Assembly (NCBI RefSeq): GCF_021533835.1
Contig: NZ_JAKFYQ010000001.1
Span: forward strand, 1,770,079 to 1,834,078
Reading direction: 5' to 3'
DNA length: 64,000 bases
Origin: Synechococcus sp. Nb3U1
Lineage (GTDB): Bacteria > Cyanobacteriota > Cyanobacteriia > Thermostichales > Thermostichaceae
Within the stretch, counting starts at the first letter, position 1. Each line of letters opens with the position of its first letter. The notes under the pieces are model-generated. The model did no database searches, was not told the DNA's origin, and worked only from the letters and a program-made list of their open reading frames with translations. Below, piece after piece: positions 18,643 to 27,426 of this stretch. A program made the translations under genes and the position numbers.

Positions 18643-18677
18643 ACAGGCGGCGGCTCAGAGCTCTCTGGGCTGCCTGT
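18643..18677 (+). other. Strong RNA hairpin in the cpcA-cpcD gap
   Basis: ACAGGC (18643-18648) pairs with GCCTGT (18672-18677), and the inner GGCTCAGA / TCTGGGCT-like arms continue the stem to about 14 pairs with a three-base bulge and a four-base loop. No T-run follows, so it is more likely a processing or stabilising element than a terminator. It lies in the 344-base gap between cpcA and cpcD, which holds no recognisable gene. Confidence 0.5.
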
Positions 18678-18914
18678 TCTCAGGTTATTCCATCGGCTTG
18701 GATCCCCGGGGTGGCTCTTCAACGGATCCCGAGCTTCAGCCGTCTGTCCGCTCTCTATAGACGTGTTCTGGGCCGCTCACTTGAGGCAGGGGATCCAGGT
18801 ACTCCAGAGAAGTCCGTTGGATTTGTCTGAGGTTAGGATCTTCACCCAGAACCACCGTTCCCAAGAGAATCAATCTTAGAATCAGTCTTGACAGAATCAA
18901 TTTTGGGGAAAGCG

Positions 18915-19184
18915 ATGTTTGGTCAAAGCACCACCAGTCCTGAAACCCTGACTGAAGCTGGCAGCCGGGTCTACAAAATTGAGTACACTGGCCTGCTCAA
19001 CCCTCTCGAAGCTCTGGCTACCTCCGACAAGGTTCGCCGCAGCACCGTCAGCGCCACTGTTCCCTATGCTCGTTTGTCGGCTGAGATGCAGCGCATCCTG
19101 CGGATGGGGGGCAAAATTGTGGGGGTGGCTGCCTTATCGGGGGCTGGCGCAGCTCCTGCTGAAAGGAACGGCGCTGCCGAATAA
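18915..19184 (+). CDS. cpcD: Phycobilisome small rod-capping linker CpcD
   Basis: This 89-residue protein contains one CpcD-type linker domain: SRVYKIEYTGL, VRRSTVSATVPYARLSAEMQRI and LRMGGKIVGV are the family's core strands and motif. CpcD caps the membrane-distal end of phycocyanin rods and limits their length. It carries an Ala/Gly-rich C-terminal extension (SGAGAAPAERNGAAE) beyond the usual end. I chose the ATG at 18915 (MFGQSTTS), which matches the family N-terminus; an in-frame upstream start at 18888 would add nine residues. It follows cpcA after a gap that lacks cpcC. Confidence 0.9.
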   Translation: MFGQSTTSPETLTEAGSRVYKIEYTGLLNPLEALATSDKVRRSTVSATVPYARLSAEMQRILRMGGKIVGVAALSGAGAAPAERNGAAE

Positions 19185-19223
19185 GAGATCCGCCTGAATC
19201 TTGAACAGGATTGACCAAGTTTC

Positions 19224-20018
19224 ATGAACGGTTCTACAACAGCCCGCATGGCCTCCAACACAGCCGTGTTGCCGCAGCAGCTCACTTGGGAGCAGGCGGT
19301 AGCGCAGTTGCAGGGTGCTGATTTGCAGGATCGTTACTATGCCGCCTGGTACCTGGGTACCGTCCGGGATCCCCGTGGGGTAGACCCTCTCCTCTTGGCT
19401 CTACAAGATGAGCTGGATCGCACCGCTTTGGGGGGCTATCCTCTGCGTCGCAATGCCGCCAAAGCACTGGGGCAGATTGGGGATGCGCGGGCCGTGCCCG
19501 GTTTGGTCGAGGCGCTCGCCTGTGCGGATCTGCACGTGCGGGAGGAGGCTGCCTATGCCCTGGCCCAGTTGCAGGATCCACGGGCTGTGGATCCCTTGCT
19601 GGCCCTTTTGCAGGCGCCGGAAGTCGAGCAGCCTTGGGAAGCCTTAATCGAGGCACTAGGTCAGCTCAACGCTCGTCAGGCGGAGGAGGCGATTCGCCCC
19701 TTCTTGAACCATTCCTCCGAGCGGGTACGGTCAGCCGCCGCCTGGGTGCTCTATCGGTTTACCCAATCCGAAGAGCTCACCCAAATTTTGGCAGTCCTGC
19801 TGGCTCACTCCAATTCCAGTCTGCGACAAGCAGCTTTGTTCGATTTGGCGGAATCCGGTTGGGTGGCAGGAGCCCCGCTATTGGCGACAGCCGATGTTGC
19901 TCTCAATCTGCGCATCAATGCCCTCAAGCGGCTGTTCGATGTGGCCATTCAGTTGGGGCAAGTGCCGCTGCCTCGAGTGGCTGAGTCGATCATCCCGCAA
20001 CTGGATCATCTCCTCTAG
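19224..20018 (+). CDS. cpcE: Phycocyanobilin lyase subunit CpcE
   Basis: CpcE forms a heterodimer with CpcF that attaches phycocyanobilin to the alpha-subunit cysteine (alpha-84) of phycocyanin. The 264-residue protein is made of HEAT-like repeats, for example DRYYAAWYLGTVRDPRGVDPLLLAL, YPLRRNAAKALGQIGDARAVPGLVEAL, HVREEAAYALAQLQDPRAVDPLLALL and ERVRSAAAWVLYRF. The start ATG lies 39 bases after cpcD. cpcF follows 43 bases after its stop. Confidence 0.95.
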   Translation: MNGSTTARMASNTAVLPQQLTWEQAVAQLQGADLQDRYYAAWYLGTVRDPRGVDPLLLALQDELDRTALGGYPLRRNAAKALGQIGDARAVPGLVEALACADLHVREEAAYALAQLQDPRAVDPLLALLQAPEVEQPWEALIEALGQLNARQAEEAIRPFLNHSSERVRSAAAWVLYRFTQSEELTQILAVLLAHSNSSLRQAALFDLAESGWVAGAPLLATADVALNLRINALKRLFDVAIQLGQVPLPRVAESIIPQLDHLL

Positions 20019-20061
20019 TCTCTCCGCTTCCGTACACTTTTTTTTGAACTTCATTTTGCCT

Positions 20062-20703
20062 ATGTCCGCTTCGCCCACTGCTCAAGTGCCTTCCACCGCT
20101 GTTGCTCAACTGGCGGCAGAGTTGGAGCAAGCCACTTCTCCCGAAGCCTTGCTGCGGGTGGTGAGAGCGCTGGGGGCGTTGGGGCAAGTGGAAGGGATCC
20201 CCTATTTAATCCGCGCCTTTGGCTTTAACCGTCCTGCCGTTGGGGAAGCCGCCCTAGAGGAGGTGCTGCGCTTCGGGGAATTGGCAGTCAAGCCGCTCCT
20301 AGAGCAGATCGATGGCTTCGACTACGGAGCGCGGGCCTATTCCGTGCGGGCTCTGGCTCGCATTGGCCATGGAGATGCCTACCCCTTTTTGGTGGAGGCA
20401 ATTGTGGCGGACTTTGCCCCCAGTGTGCGGCGTGCGGCGGTACGAGGTCTGGGACGAGTGGTAGCCCGACGGCCTGTACCCGACCAAGAGCGGGCTTTGG
20501 TGCTACTACAACAGTGCTTAAGCGACTCCGATTGGGGGGTACGCTATGCCGCCGTCGGATCCCTGACGGATTTGGCCCGTTCCGGTGAGCCTCTGTTGCG
20601 TCCCCAAGCCCGGGCTGGCATCCAAACGGCCCTAGACGATGCGGATCCCTTGATCCCCCTCCGCGCCCAGATGAGCCAGCAGGAGTTGGCTGCCGATCCA
20701 TAG
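20062..20703 (+). CDS. cpcF: Phycocyanobilin lyase subunit CpcF
   Basis: CpcF is the second subunit of the CpcE/CpcF alpha-84 phycocyanobilin lyase. The 213-residue protein has HEAT-type repeats (LLRVVRALGALGQVEGIPYLIRAF, AVGEAALEEVLRFGELAVKPLLE, ARAYSVRALARIGHGDAYPFL, PSVRRAAVRGLGRVV). The chosen ATG at 20062 (MSASPTAQVP) gives the usual size; the frame is open further upstream but there it overlaps cpcE. Its order after cpcE is the standard one. Confidence 0.95.
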   Translation: MSASPTAQVPSTAVAQLAAELEQATSPEALLRVVRALGALGQVEGIPYLIRAFGFNRPAVGEAALEEVLRFGELAVKPLLEQIDGFDYGARAYSVRALARIGHGDAYPFLVEAIVADFAPSVRRAAVRGLGRVVARRPVPDQERALVLLQQCLSDSDWGVRYAAVGSLTDLARSGEPLLRPQARAGIQTALDDADPLIPLRAQMSQQELAADP

Positions 20704-20759
20704 AGATCTGCAGAGATCTGCCCCACTTTGTTTTTCTCGTATCTTCAGGAGCACAACCC

Positions 20760-21485
20760 ATGTCTCTTCCTTTGCTTGCCGATCGCCCCACCACTCAAAA
20801 CGAGCGAGTTACCCGCTATTTCGTAGCCAGTGACGAAACCCCGCCCGCCTACCGTCCTGATGACCCAACAGGTGTGGACAATATCATCCGCGCCGCCTAC
20901 CGCCAGATCTTCAGTGAGCACCTGATGTTGGCTAGCTTTCAACAGAAGGCTCTGGAATCGCAACTGCGCAACGGGGCGATCTCGGTAAAAGAGTTTGTGC
21001 GGGGCTTGGGCAAGTCGGAGGTGTATCGGGATTTGGTCATGACCCCGAACGACAACTACCGCTTCATCGAGGTCACCTTCCAGCGCTTCTTGGGCCGTGC
21101 CACCTATAACCAACAAGAGCGCATCAAGTACTCCATCATCATCGCCACCAAGGGGCTAGATGGCTTTATTGATGCTGTGGTGGACAGCGAAGAATACAAC
21201 ACTGCCTTTGGAGACGATGTGGTGCCTTACCAGCGCCGTCGCCTTTCTGAAACCCCTGCCAACTTGGTTACCCCCCGCTATGGAGCCCGTTGGCGCGACA
21301 TCTCGGGTGTGAAACGATCCACTCGGGAAGTGGTGCGCACCTATCGCCTCACCCGTCCTCCCAAAGCAGGAGAACCAGAAAACTTCCTCAACATGGCGCG
21401 CATGCTCAACCCCACCCCGGCAGTGCGACAAAACATCAGCGTCTTTGACTTGAAGATTCCCGATATGACCACCAGCCGCCGTTAA
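20760..21485 (+). CDS. cpcG: Phycobilisome rod-core linker CpcG
   Basis: CpcG links the phycocyanin rods to the allophycocyanin core. The 241-residue protein has a PBS-linker domain: NIIRAAYRQIFSEHLML, the signature NGAISVKEFVRGLGKSEVYR, and RFIEVTFQRFLGRATYNQQE followed by DGFIDAVVDSEEYNTAFGDDVVPYQR. The length and the lack of a C-terminal CpcD domain fit the CpcG1 type. It ends the cpc cluster; AGGAGCACAACCC lies just before the ATG and gives a ribosome-binding site. No terminator with a T-run was clear after it. Confidence 0.94.
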   Translation: MSLPLLADRPTTQNERVTRYFVASDETPPAYRPDDPTGVDNIIRAAYRQIFSEHLMLASFQQKALESQLRNGAISVKEFVRGLGKSEVYRDLVMTPNDNYRFIEVTFQRFLGRATYNQQERIKYSIIIATKGLDGFIDAVVDSEEYNTAFGDDVVPYQRRRLSETPANLVTPRYGARWRDISGVKRSTREVVRTYRLTRPPKAGEPENFLNMARMLNPTPAVRQNISVFDLKIPDMTTSRR

Positions 21486-21671
21486 GAAGGGATCTAGCCC
21501 TGCTTGGCAAGTTCCCGACTTGATGCTCCCCCTTCTCGGGATCCCTAGGCCGATCGATCCGATGATTTTCGGGTAGGTCGGCTTAGCCTTATGGTTTATA
21601 GCTGCCGGATCCCGGTCACTCGGGCAAGATTCGTTATAATCCTGGTGACGCTTCTTAACGCTTTAGGTCGC

Positions 21672-21983
21672 ATGAGTAATCCGGTGGTTCGGGCTTTTTT
21701 TGTCGGCAAAGCTGTGGCGGAGGTTCTGCGGGAGCGTTGGGAGAGCACCCTCACCGATCTTGCCGGAGAAGTGGGCAAAGTGTGGGCCGAGCTGCAAGAG
21801 GGCTGGCAGACGTTTGCCGAGGATGTCATAGCCCGAGCTGATACAGAGGCTATGGTGACTGCCCGTGAGATCACCCCACCCCCCTTCAAGACAGAAGATC
21901 TACAGGCGACCTTAGACGATTTGCGGGCCGAGGTAGCACAGTTGCGCTCCGAATTGCAGAAATATCGGAGTCAAAACGCTTGA
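21672..21983 (+). CDS. DUF6825-like conserved cyanobacterial protein
   Basis: The 103-residue product starts MSNPVVRAFFVGKAVAEVL, a motif I know from small conserved proteins of cyanobacteria and plastids (DUF6825 type), and ends in a coiled coil (LDDLRAEVAQLRSELQKYR). Its function is unknown. I chose the ATG at 21672 over an open frame back to 21591. A good -10 box, TATAAT at 21635-21640, lies upstream. Its stop codon overlaps the start of the ABC1 kinase gene (TTGA), implying translational coupling. Confidence 0.72.
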   Translation: MSNPVVRAFFVGKAVAEVLRERWESTLTDLAGEVGKVWAELQEGWQTFAEDVIARADTEAMVTAREITPPPFKTEDLQATLDDLRAEVAQLRSELQKYRSQNA

Positions 21984-23716
21984 GTGCTAGCACCCTGGCC
22001 TCCCGGTCATCTTTGGGAGCAAACCCCGTCAAGTCCTACACGGCCTACCGTTGGGCGCGGGAAAACTACACTCGCCAGGGTCGTATGTTGGACATCTGGC
22101 GCTTTGTTCTCACTTGGCTAGCCTATCTGTGGCTAGATCAGCAGGCTTGGAGCTATGGCGGACAACCGACACCGGAGCGTAAGGCCAAACGCCGACGGGC
22201 CAGAGCCATTTGGATCCGCGAAACCTTGCTCAACCTAGGCCCAACCTTTATTAAGGTGGGGCAGTTTTTCTCCACCCGTGCCGATCTGTTCCCTTCTGAA
22301 TATGTAGAGGAGCTAGCCAAGCTCCAGGATCGGGTACCTTCTTTTGGCTACGAACAGGTGGCTGCCATCGTGCAGCAGGAGTTGGGTAAACCGATTGCCA
22401 AGATCTACACTTACTTCGACCCGACTCCGTTGGCTGCCGCCAGTTTGGGACAAGTTCACCGTGCCAAGCTAAAAACCGGCGAAGAGGTAGTGGTGAAGGT
22501 GCAGCGACCGGGGCTGACCCGTCTGTTCACCATTGATTTGCAAATTTGTCGAGGCATTGCCGAGTTTTTTCAATATCGCACCCGCTGGGGGGGAGCCGGA
22601 CGAGATTGGATTGGTATCTACGAAGAGTGTCGGCGCACCCTCTGGGAAGAGGTGGACTACCTGAATGAGGGCCGCAATGCCGATGCGTTTCGCCGGAACT
22701 TTCGGGATATGCCACAAATTGCTGTGCCGAGGGTATATTGGCGCTACACGTCCCATCGTCTGCTAACGCTGGAATACTTGCCTGGGATCAAAATCAGCGA
22801 TTACGAGGCCTTGAGTGCGGCGGGGTTGGATCGCAAAGTGTTGGCCCGTTTGGGGGCAGAATCTTACCTGCGGCAGTTACTCAAGGATGGCTTTTTCCAC
22901 GCCGATCCTCACCCCGGCAATATCGCCGTCAAGCCGGATGGCACCTTAATTTTCTACGACTTCGGTATGATGGGCCGGATTCGCCCCGGCATCAAAGAAA
23001 AGCTGATGGGCACGCTGGCGGGTGTGGTTTCCAAGAATGCCGAACTGGTGGTGGGATCCCTAGTGGATCTGGGGGTGTTGGTGCCGACTGCCGACATGGC
23101 TCCGGTGCGCCGCTCGGTGCAATATATGCTGGACAACTTCATGGATAAGCCCTTTTCCAGCAGCTCTGAAGAAATCTCTGTGATGGCGATTAGTGAAGAT
23201 CTCTACGAATTGGTTTACGATCAGCCGTTTCGGTTTCCGGCCACCTTCACCTTCGTGATGCGGGCTCTGACTACGCTGGAGGGATTGGGCAAGGGGTTGG
23301 ATCCCGAGTTTGACTTTATGGAAGTGGCCAAACCCTTTATGGAGGAGTTGATGAGTTTGAACGGAGCCGAAACCGAAACCCTTTTGGCCCAAGTCAGCCG
23401 TCAGGCCGCCGAGTTTACCAGTAGCAGCCTCAGCTTGCCCCGCCGCATCGAATCGACGCTGAGCAAGTTGGAACAGGGGGATCTGCGCCTACGGGTACGC
23501 TCGAGCGAGGCAGAGCGCCTGATGCGCAAGTTAAGCAGCTTAGGCATGGGAACCATCTACGCTGTCTTATTTGCAACTTTTTTCCTGAGTGGAACTCAGC
23601 TATTTTTGGCTGGACATGCTACTTTAACGGTTATCACCTTGGTTTTGGCCGCTCTCGCCGCTCTTGCTTTAACCAGGGTACTCTTAAGACTAAATCGGTC
23701 AGAGCGATTGATGTGA
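21980..23716 (+). CDS. ABC1/AarF/UbiB family atypical protein kinase
   Basis: The 578-residue protein is an ABC1-type kinase-like protein. It has the KxGQ-type motif LGPTFIKVGQFFSTRADLFP, the Ala-rich loop PLAAASLGQVHRAKL, the ATP-site Lys VVVKVQRPG, the catalytic FHADPHPGN and the metal-binding FYDFGMMGR. Hydrophobic segments near the C-terminus (IYAVLFATFFLSGTQLFLAG, LVLAALAALALTRVLL) suggest membrane attachment. Relatives act in plastoquinone and tocopherol metabolism in plastids. The start is a TTG that overlaps the upstream stop codon; the next plus-strand gene overlaps its end. Confidence 0.9.
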   Translation: MSASTLASRSSLGANPVKSYTAYRWARENYTRQGRMLDIWRFVLTWLAYLWLDQQAWSYGGQPTPERKAKRRRARAIWIRETLLNLGPTFIKVGQFFSTRADLFPSEYVEELAKLQDRVPSFGYEQVAAIVQQELGKPIAKIYTYFDPTPLAAASLGQVHRAKLKTGEEVVVKVQRPGLTRLFTIDLQICRGIAEFFQYRTRWGGAGRDWIGIYEECRRTLWEEVDYLNEGRNADAFRRNFRDMPQIAVPRVYWRYTSHRLLTLEYLPGIKISDYEALSAAGLDRKVLARLGAESYLRQLLKDGFFHADPHPGNIAVKPDGTLIFYDFGMMGRIRPGIKEKLMGTLAGVVSKNAELVVGSLVDLGVLVPTADMAPVRRSVQYMLDNFMDKPFSSSSEEISVMAISEDLYELVYDQPFRFPATFTFVMRALTTLEGLGKGLDPEFDFMEVAKPFMEELMSLNGAETETLLAQVSRQAAEFTSSSLSLPRRIESTLSKLEQGDLRLRVRSSEAERLMRKLSSLGMGTIYAVLFATFFLSGTQLFLAGHATLTVITLVLAALAALALTRVLLRLNRSERLM

Positions 23717-24435
23717 TGCGACGACATGCCAGTGCTACGGATCCGGGTAAGATTCGCAGTAGTAACCAGGATGCCTATCATTGCGATCCTGAGGGACGTT
23801 TCTTTATCGTCGCCGATGGCATGGGAGGACATGCCGCCGGGGCTACGGCTAGCCTGTTGGCAGTAGAGGCCATTCGCGAGCGGTTGGATCGCGGCTGGAA
23901 AACGGTGCCGGCCCCCAGGTTGCTGAGCGAAGCGGTGGAAGCAGCCAACGACGCCATTCTCAAAGATCAGCGAGAAAATCCGGAACGAGCGGATATGGGC
24001 ACCACCGTGGTGGTGATTTTGGTGGATCCCAACAACAACTGTTGGAGTGCTCACATCGGGGACTCCCGCCTCTATCGCCTGCGGGGATCCGAGATGCAGC
24101 AGATGACCGAGGATCACACCCTGGTGGCCCGCTCGATCCGGCAGGGGGAACTGACCCACGAGCAGGCGCGGGCCCATCCTTGGCGACATATTCTAGAGCG
24201 CTGCTTGGGCCGACCCGATTCAGGGGCACCCTCGGTGCAGCCGATCACCGTTCGTCCAGGGGATCGCCTGTTGCTCTGTAGCGATGGTCTGACAGAAGAG
24301 CTGGATGACGACTTGATCGTCGAGTATTGTCTCAAGGTGGCGAATCTAGAGGAGCTCCCCAGCCAGCTGATCGAAGCTGCCAAAGAACGGGGCGGACGGG
24401 ACAACATCACGGTGGTGATTGCCGAATACGATTAG
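23716..24435 (+). CDS. PP2C-family Ser/Thr protein phosphatase
   Basis: This 239-residue protein has all PP2C metal-site motifs: SSNQDAY, VADGMGGHAAGATAS, GTTVVVILVD, AHIGDSRLYRLR, LCSDGLTEELDDD and GRDNITVVIAEYD. It would remove phosphate from Ser/Thr residues using Mn/Mg. The ATG at 23716 overlaps the TGA of the ABC1 kinase gene (TGATG), and a GTG one codon earlier is also possible. Coupling to a kinase-like protein and nearness to a classic Ser/Thr kinase (25501) suggest a local phosphorylation module. Confidence 0.93.
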   Translation: MRRHASATDPGKIRSSNQDAYHCDPEGRFFIVADGMGGHAAGATASLLAVEAIRERLDRGWKTVPAPRLLSEAVEAANDAILKDQRENPERADMGTTVVVILVDPNNNCWSAHIGDSRLYRLRGSEMQQMTEDHTLVARSIRQGELTHEQARAHPWRHILERCLGRPDSGAPSVQPITVRPGDRLLLCSDGLTEELDDDLIVEYCLKVANLEELPSQLIEAAKERGGRDNITVVIAEYD

Positions 24436-24452
24436 GATCTTAGGATCTCAGC

Positions 24453-25373
24453 TTACAAGCGATACTGTCGATACACTTCACTGGCGGCCCGGTGCAGGAG
24501 AGAATGGCGATAAACTAGGCTGCTCAGCTCTTTGCTATACCCCCCCCCAATCACGCAGGCCACGGGGTAGCCCTGTTTCAGGCAGGTATCCAGTACTTGC
24601 ATTTCCCGCCGAAATAGCCCCTGATCGCTGAGGGCCAACTTACCCAGCAGATCTTCTCGATGGGGATCCACGCCAGCATCGTAAAGCACCAGATCCGGTC
24701 GCACTTGGGTCAACAGATCCGGTAGATGGGCCGCCAACGTTTGCAGATAGGCTTCATCCTCCAGGCCCACCGGCAGGGATATATCCAAATCGCTTACCTG
24801 CTTGGTGCCAGGGAAATTGGCCTCACAGTGCATGGAAAAAGTAGATACCCGCGCATCGGAACGAAAGATCCAGGCGGTGCCATCTCCCTGGTGTACATCC
24901 AAGTCCACAATTAACAGCCGCTCTACCAACCCTTGCCCCAACAAGACTTGGGCGGCAATCGCTAGATCATTAAAAATGCAAAACCCAGAGCCATAGCTGG
25001 GAAAAGCATGGTGAGTGCCTCCGGCGGTGTTGCAAGCGAGCCCGTAGCGCAAAGCAAGCTGTGCCGTCAGCACCGTGCCCCCGACGGCCCGGCAGGTGCG
25101 CCGTACCAATTCTGGACTCCAGGGTAAGCCAATGCGCCGTTGGACTTTGGGTTCTAGGGATCCCTCACAGTAGGCGCTGACGTACTCAGGGGTGTGGACG
25201 GCTTCGATCCAGGTAGTGGGAGGCAGCTCCGGTTGATGCAGTTGCTCGGGGCGAATTACCCGTTCCCGCAGCAGTAGCTCCTGTAGCAGGCGAAACTTTT
25301 GCATGGGAAACCGATGCCCCTCCGGCAGGGCTGTCGTGTAGTCGGGGTGATAGACAACAGGCAGAGACATCAA
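24453..25373 (-). CDS. Histone deacetylase/acetoin-utilisation family hydrolase
   Basis: The 306-residue protein belongs to the class II HDAC-like zinc amidohydrolases. The paired histidines occur in AGGTHHAFPSYGSGFCIFND, the zinc-binding Asp/His in LLIVDLDVHQGDGTAWIF, and VLYDAGVDPHREDLLG carries the second conserved aspartate. Bacterial members deacetylate small acetylated amines or proteins; the substrate here is unknown. It lies antisense between the PP2C gene (18-base gap) and the Ser/Thr kinase gene. The start may be the ATG of MMSLPVVYHPDY at 25373 or the next Met. Confidence 0.87.
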   Translation of the reverse strand: MMSLPVVYHPDYTTALPEGHRFPMQKFRLLQELLLRERVIRPEQLHQPELPPTTWIEAVHTPEYVSAYCEGSLEPKVQRRIGLPWSPELVRRTCRAVGGTVLTAQLALRYGLACNTAGGTHHAFPSYGSGFCIFNDLAIAAQVLLGQGLVERLLIVDLDVHQGDGTAWIFRSDARVSTFSMHCEANFPGTKQVSDLDISLPVGLEDEAYLQTLAAHLPDLLTQVRPDLVLYDAGVDPHREDLLGKLALSDQGLFRREMQVLDTCLKQGYPVACVIGGGYSKELSSLVYRHSLLHRAASEVYRQYRL

Positions 25374-25500
25374 GGGCAGCCGGATTGACGCGCATGAGCA
25401 TGGCCTATTACGGCTCCAGTGCTTATGTTAGAGGTAGTGTACTCTGGCTGGATCCGCTCGGGATCCTTATCTTTTGTTCTCCGTACCGCCGCGATCCCCT

Positions 25501-27423
25501 ATGTTTACCTCGTCGGATCCCTTTCTGGATCGCCTCTTGGCTCAGCGTTATCGGCTGACCAATCTGCTGGGTCAGGGGGGCATGGGACGGGTGTATTTGG
25601 CGCAAGATTTACTCTTTGGTGGGGTTGAAGTGGCGGTCAAGTTGCTCTCCCACCCGGTGATGGACGAGCACACCCGCTTGCGCTTTGAACGGGAAGCGAA
25701 ATCCTGCGCCGCTTTGGGCCAAAAAAGCCTGCACATCGTCAAGGTGAACGACTACGGCATCACCCCCGATGAGGTGCCCTTTTATGTGATGGAATATCTG
25801 AACGGGCAAACCCTGAAGGAGATTTTGGCGGCGGGTGCCCTGCCCTTGGAGCGCTTCTTTCGGCTGGCTCGCCAGATTGGCTTGGGGCTGAAGGCCGCCC
25901 ACGAAGGGATCCAAATGGAAGGGCAATTGGTGCAGGTGATTCACCGCGACTTGAAACCGGCCAATGTAATTGTGGTGGCCAACGATAGCCTTGGGGAACT
26001 GGCCAAGCTGGTGGATTTCGGCATTGCCAAGCTCCTGAACACCGGCAGCTCCCTGAGCCTGACCCATGCTTATTTGGGCACCTTGGCCTACTCCTCGCCG
26101 GAGCAACTGGAGGGATCCCCTTTGGATGCCCGTTCCGATATTTATAGCTTCGGGATCATGCTCTACCAGATGGTATCCGGGGAAATGCCCCTCAAACCCA
26201 CTACCGATTCTTTCCCCGGCTGGTACCAAGCCCACCACAAGCGCCGTCCCATTCCCCTAGAAGATCTGGGGGTGAACCTGGACTTGCCCGCCGGTCTGTC
26301 GGAGTTGATCCTCAGCTGTCTGGCTAAAGATCCGGCTACCCGTCCGCAATCGGTCACCAATGTATTAGCGGAACTGGAGCACATTCAAGCCAGAGCTGAA
26401 GGGCTGGGGGTTGCTCCGGTGGCTGGGAATGCTGCGGGGGTTAAGGCCTCCCAAACTCTTTTCCCCGCCACTGGCCCGATCCAGCCTTCGGTAGAACCTT
26501 TATTAACCACAGCGGGTACGCTGCGACTGAGCCCCTTGGCCCGTTCTGCTGCCGTTGAGGGTAGGGGATCCCTGCTTTGGCTGCGGGTGATCCCTCTGTT
26601 GGTGGGTGGGCTGCTGGGTTTGGTTCTGATGAGCTGGATCTTGAGTTTTCTGGGTGGTCGATTCAGTCCTTCCCAACAGCGCCCCTTGGCTCCCATCTTC
26701 TCAGGATCTAACCCGACGGTGGAGGAGTTACCCGGCGAGTCTGACTCCTCTGATGCTTCGCCTGAGCGACCTGACACAAGCGACAGCCCCCTTGTCTTGG
26801 ATATCGAAGATATTGAACGGGATCCCTCGCCGGAACTGGAACCCTACAACAGCTCATCTGGATCCCTCGGACAGATCTTTCGCACCTTTCCCCTCGATAC
26901 CTTGCGGGAGACCGTGCGCTCTAGTTTGGGATCCCCGAGTGAGAATGGGCGCGGCTATTGGCCCAACACCGTGTATGACCTGTATCGCTTGGGTAGCGTG
27001 GATTTGGGCTTGATCTACGATGAATCCAGCCTGGTGCTGCGACAAACAGAAGCCAGCGTCGATGACAGCCTGCCCACTCCGCAGGCGGAGGGGTTACTGG
27101 AGGATATGTTGCAAGCCCCCTTGCCTCCCGAACTGCAGCAAGCATTGCAAGCGGTGCGAGAACGACGCTCCGAGCGGGTACAATTTCGCGTTGGCCCCCT
27201 AGCTGGCCTGATCGAACGCAACGCCCAAGGTCGTGTCTATATGGCCCTCTGGGATCCCGAGCTGCACAGCAGCGCTTCACCTGCCACCCCTATCCCTGCT
27301 ACTCCAACACCCGCCCTCCAACAACCCCGCCCACCCCAAAGCCCCAACCCCGGGGGCAACGCTCGCCCTGGCCAAACCCTGCGGGATCAGCTGCGCCGCG
27401 CACGCGATTTGCGGGGGGACTAG
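25501..27423 (+). CDS. Membrane Ser/Thr protein kinase
   Basis: From the ATG at 25501 the product is 640 residues. The Hanks-type kinase domain spans about residues 16-290: LLGQGGMGRVYLAQDL, VAVKLL, VMEYLNGQTLKEIL, IHRDLKPANVIVV, VDFGIAKLL, YSSPEQLEG and DARSDIYSFGIMLYQMV. A transmembrane segment (VIPLLVGGLLGLVLMSWILSF) follows at about 365-385. The outer part is Ser/Pro-rich with a folded segment (TVYDLYRLGSVDLGLIYD). Only three bases separate it from the FHA-PBP gene downstream, so the kinase and its likely phosphopeptide-binding partner are made together. Confidence 0.93.
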   Translation: MFTSSDPFLDRLLAQRYRLTNLLGQGGMGRVYLAQDLLFGGVEVAVKLLSHPVMDEHTRLRFEREAKSCAALGQKSLHIVKVNDYGITPDEVPFYVMEYLNGQTLKEILAAGALPLERFFRLARQIGLGLKAAHEGIQMEGQLVQVIHRDLKPANVIVVANDSLGELAKLVDFGIAKLLNTGSSLSLTHAYLGTLAYSSPEQLEGSPLDARSDIYSFGIMLYQMVSGEMPLKPTTDSFPGWYQAHHKRRPIPLEDLGVNLDLPAGLSELILSCLAKDPATRPQSVTNVLAELEHIQARAEGLGVAPVAGNAAGVKASQTLFPATGPIQPSVEPLLTTAGTLRLSPLARSAAVEGRGSLLWLRVIPLLVGGLLGLVLMSWILSFLGGRFSPSQQRPLAPIFSGSNPTVEELPGESDSSDASPERPDTSDSPLVLDIEDIERDPSPELEPYNSSSGSLGQIFRTFPLDTLRETVRSSLGSPSENGRGYWPNTVYDLYRLGSVDLGLIYDESSLVLRQTEASVDDSLPTPQAEGLLEDMLQAPLPPELQQALQAVRERRSERVQFRVGPLAGLIERNAQGRVYMALWDPELHSSASPATPIPATPTPALQQPRPPQSPNPGGNARPGQTLRDQLRRARDLRGD

Positions 27424-27426
27424 GCC

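Noticed and set aside
18597-18830. Plus-strand ORF of 77 codons in the cpcA-cpcD gap, considered as a broken cpcC
   Set aside because: It shows no PBS-linker or CpcD-domain motif and runs through RNA hairpin sequence and several GGATCC copies.
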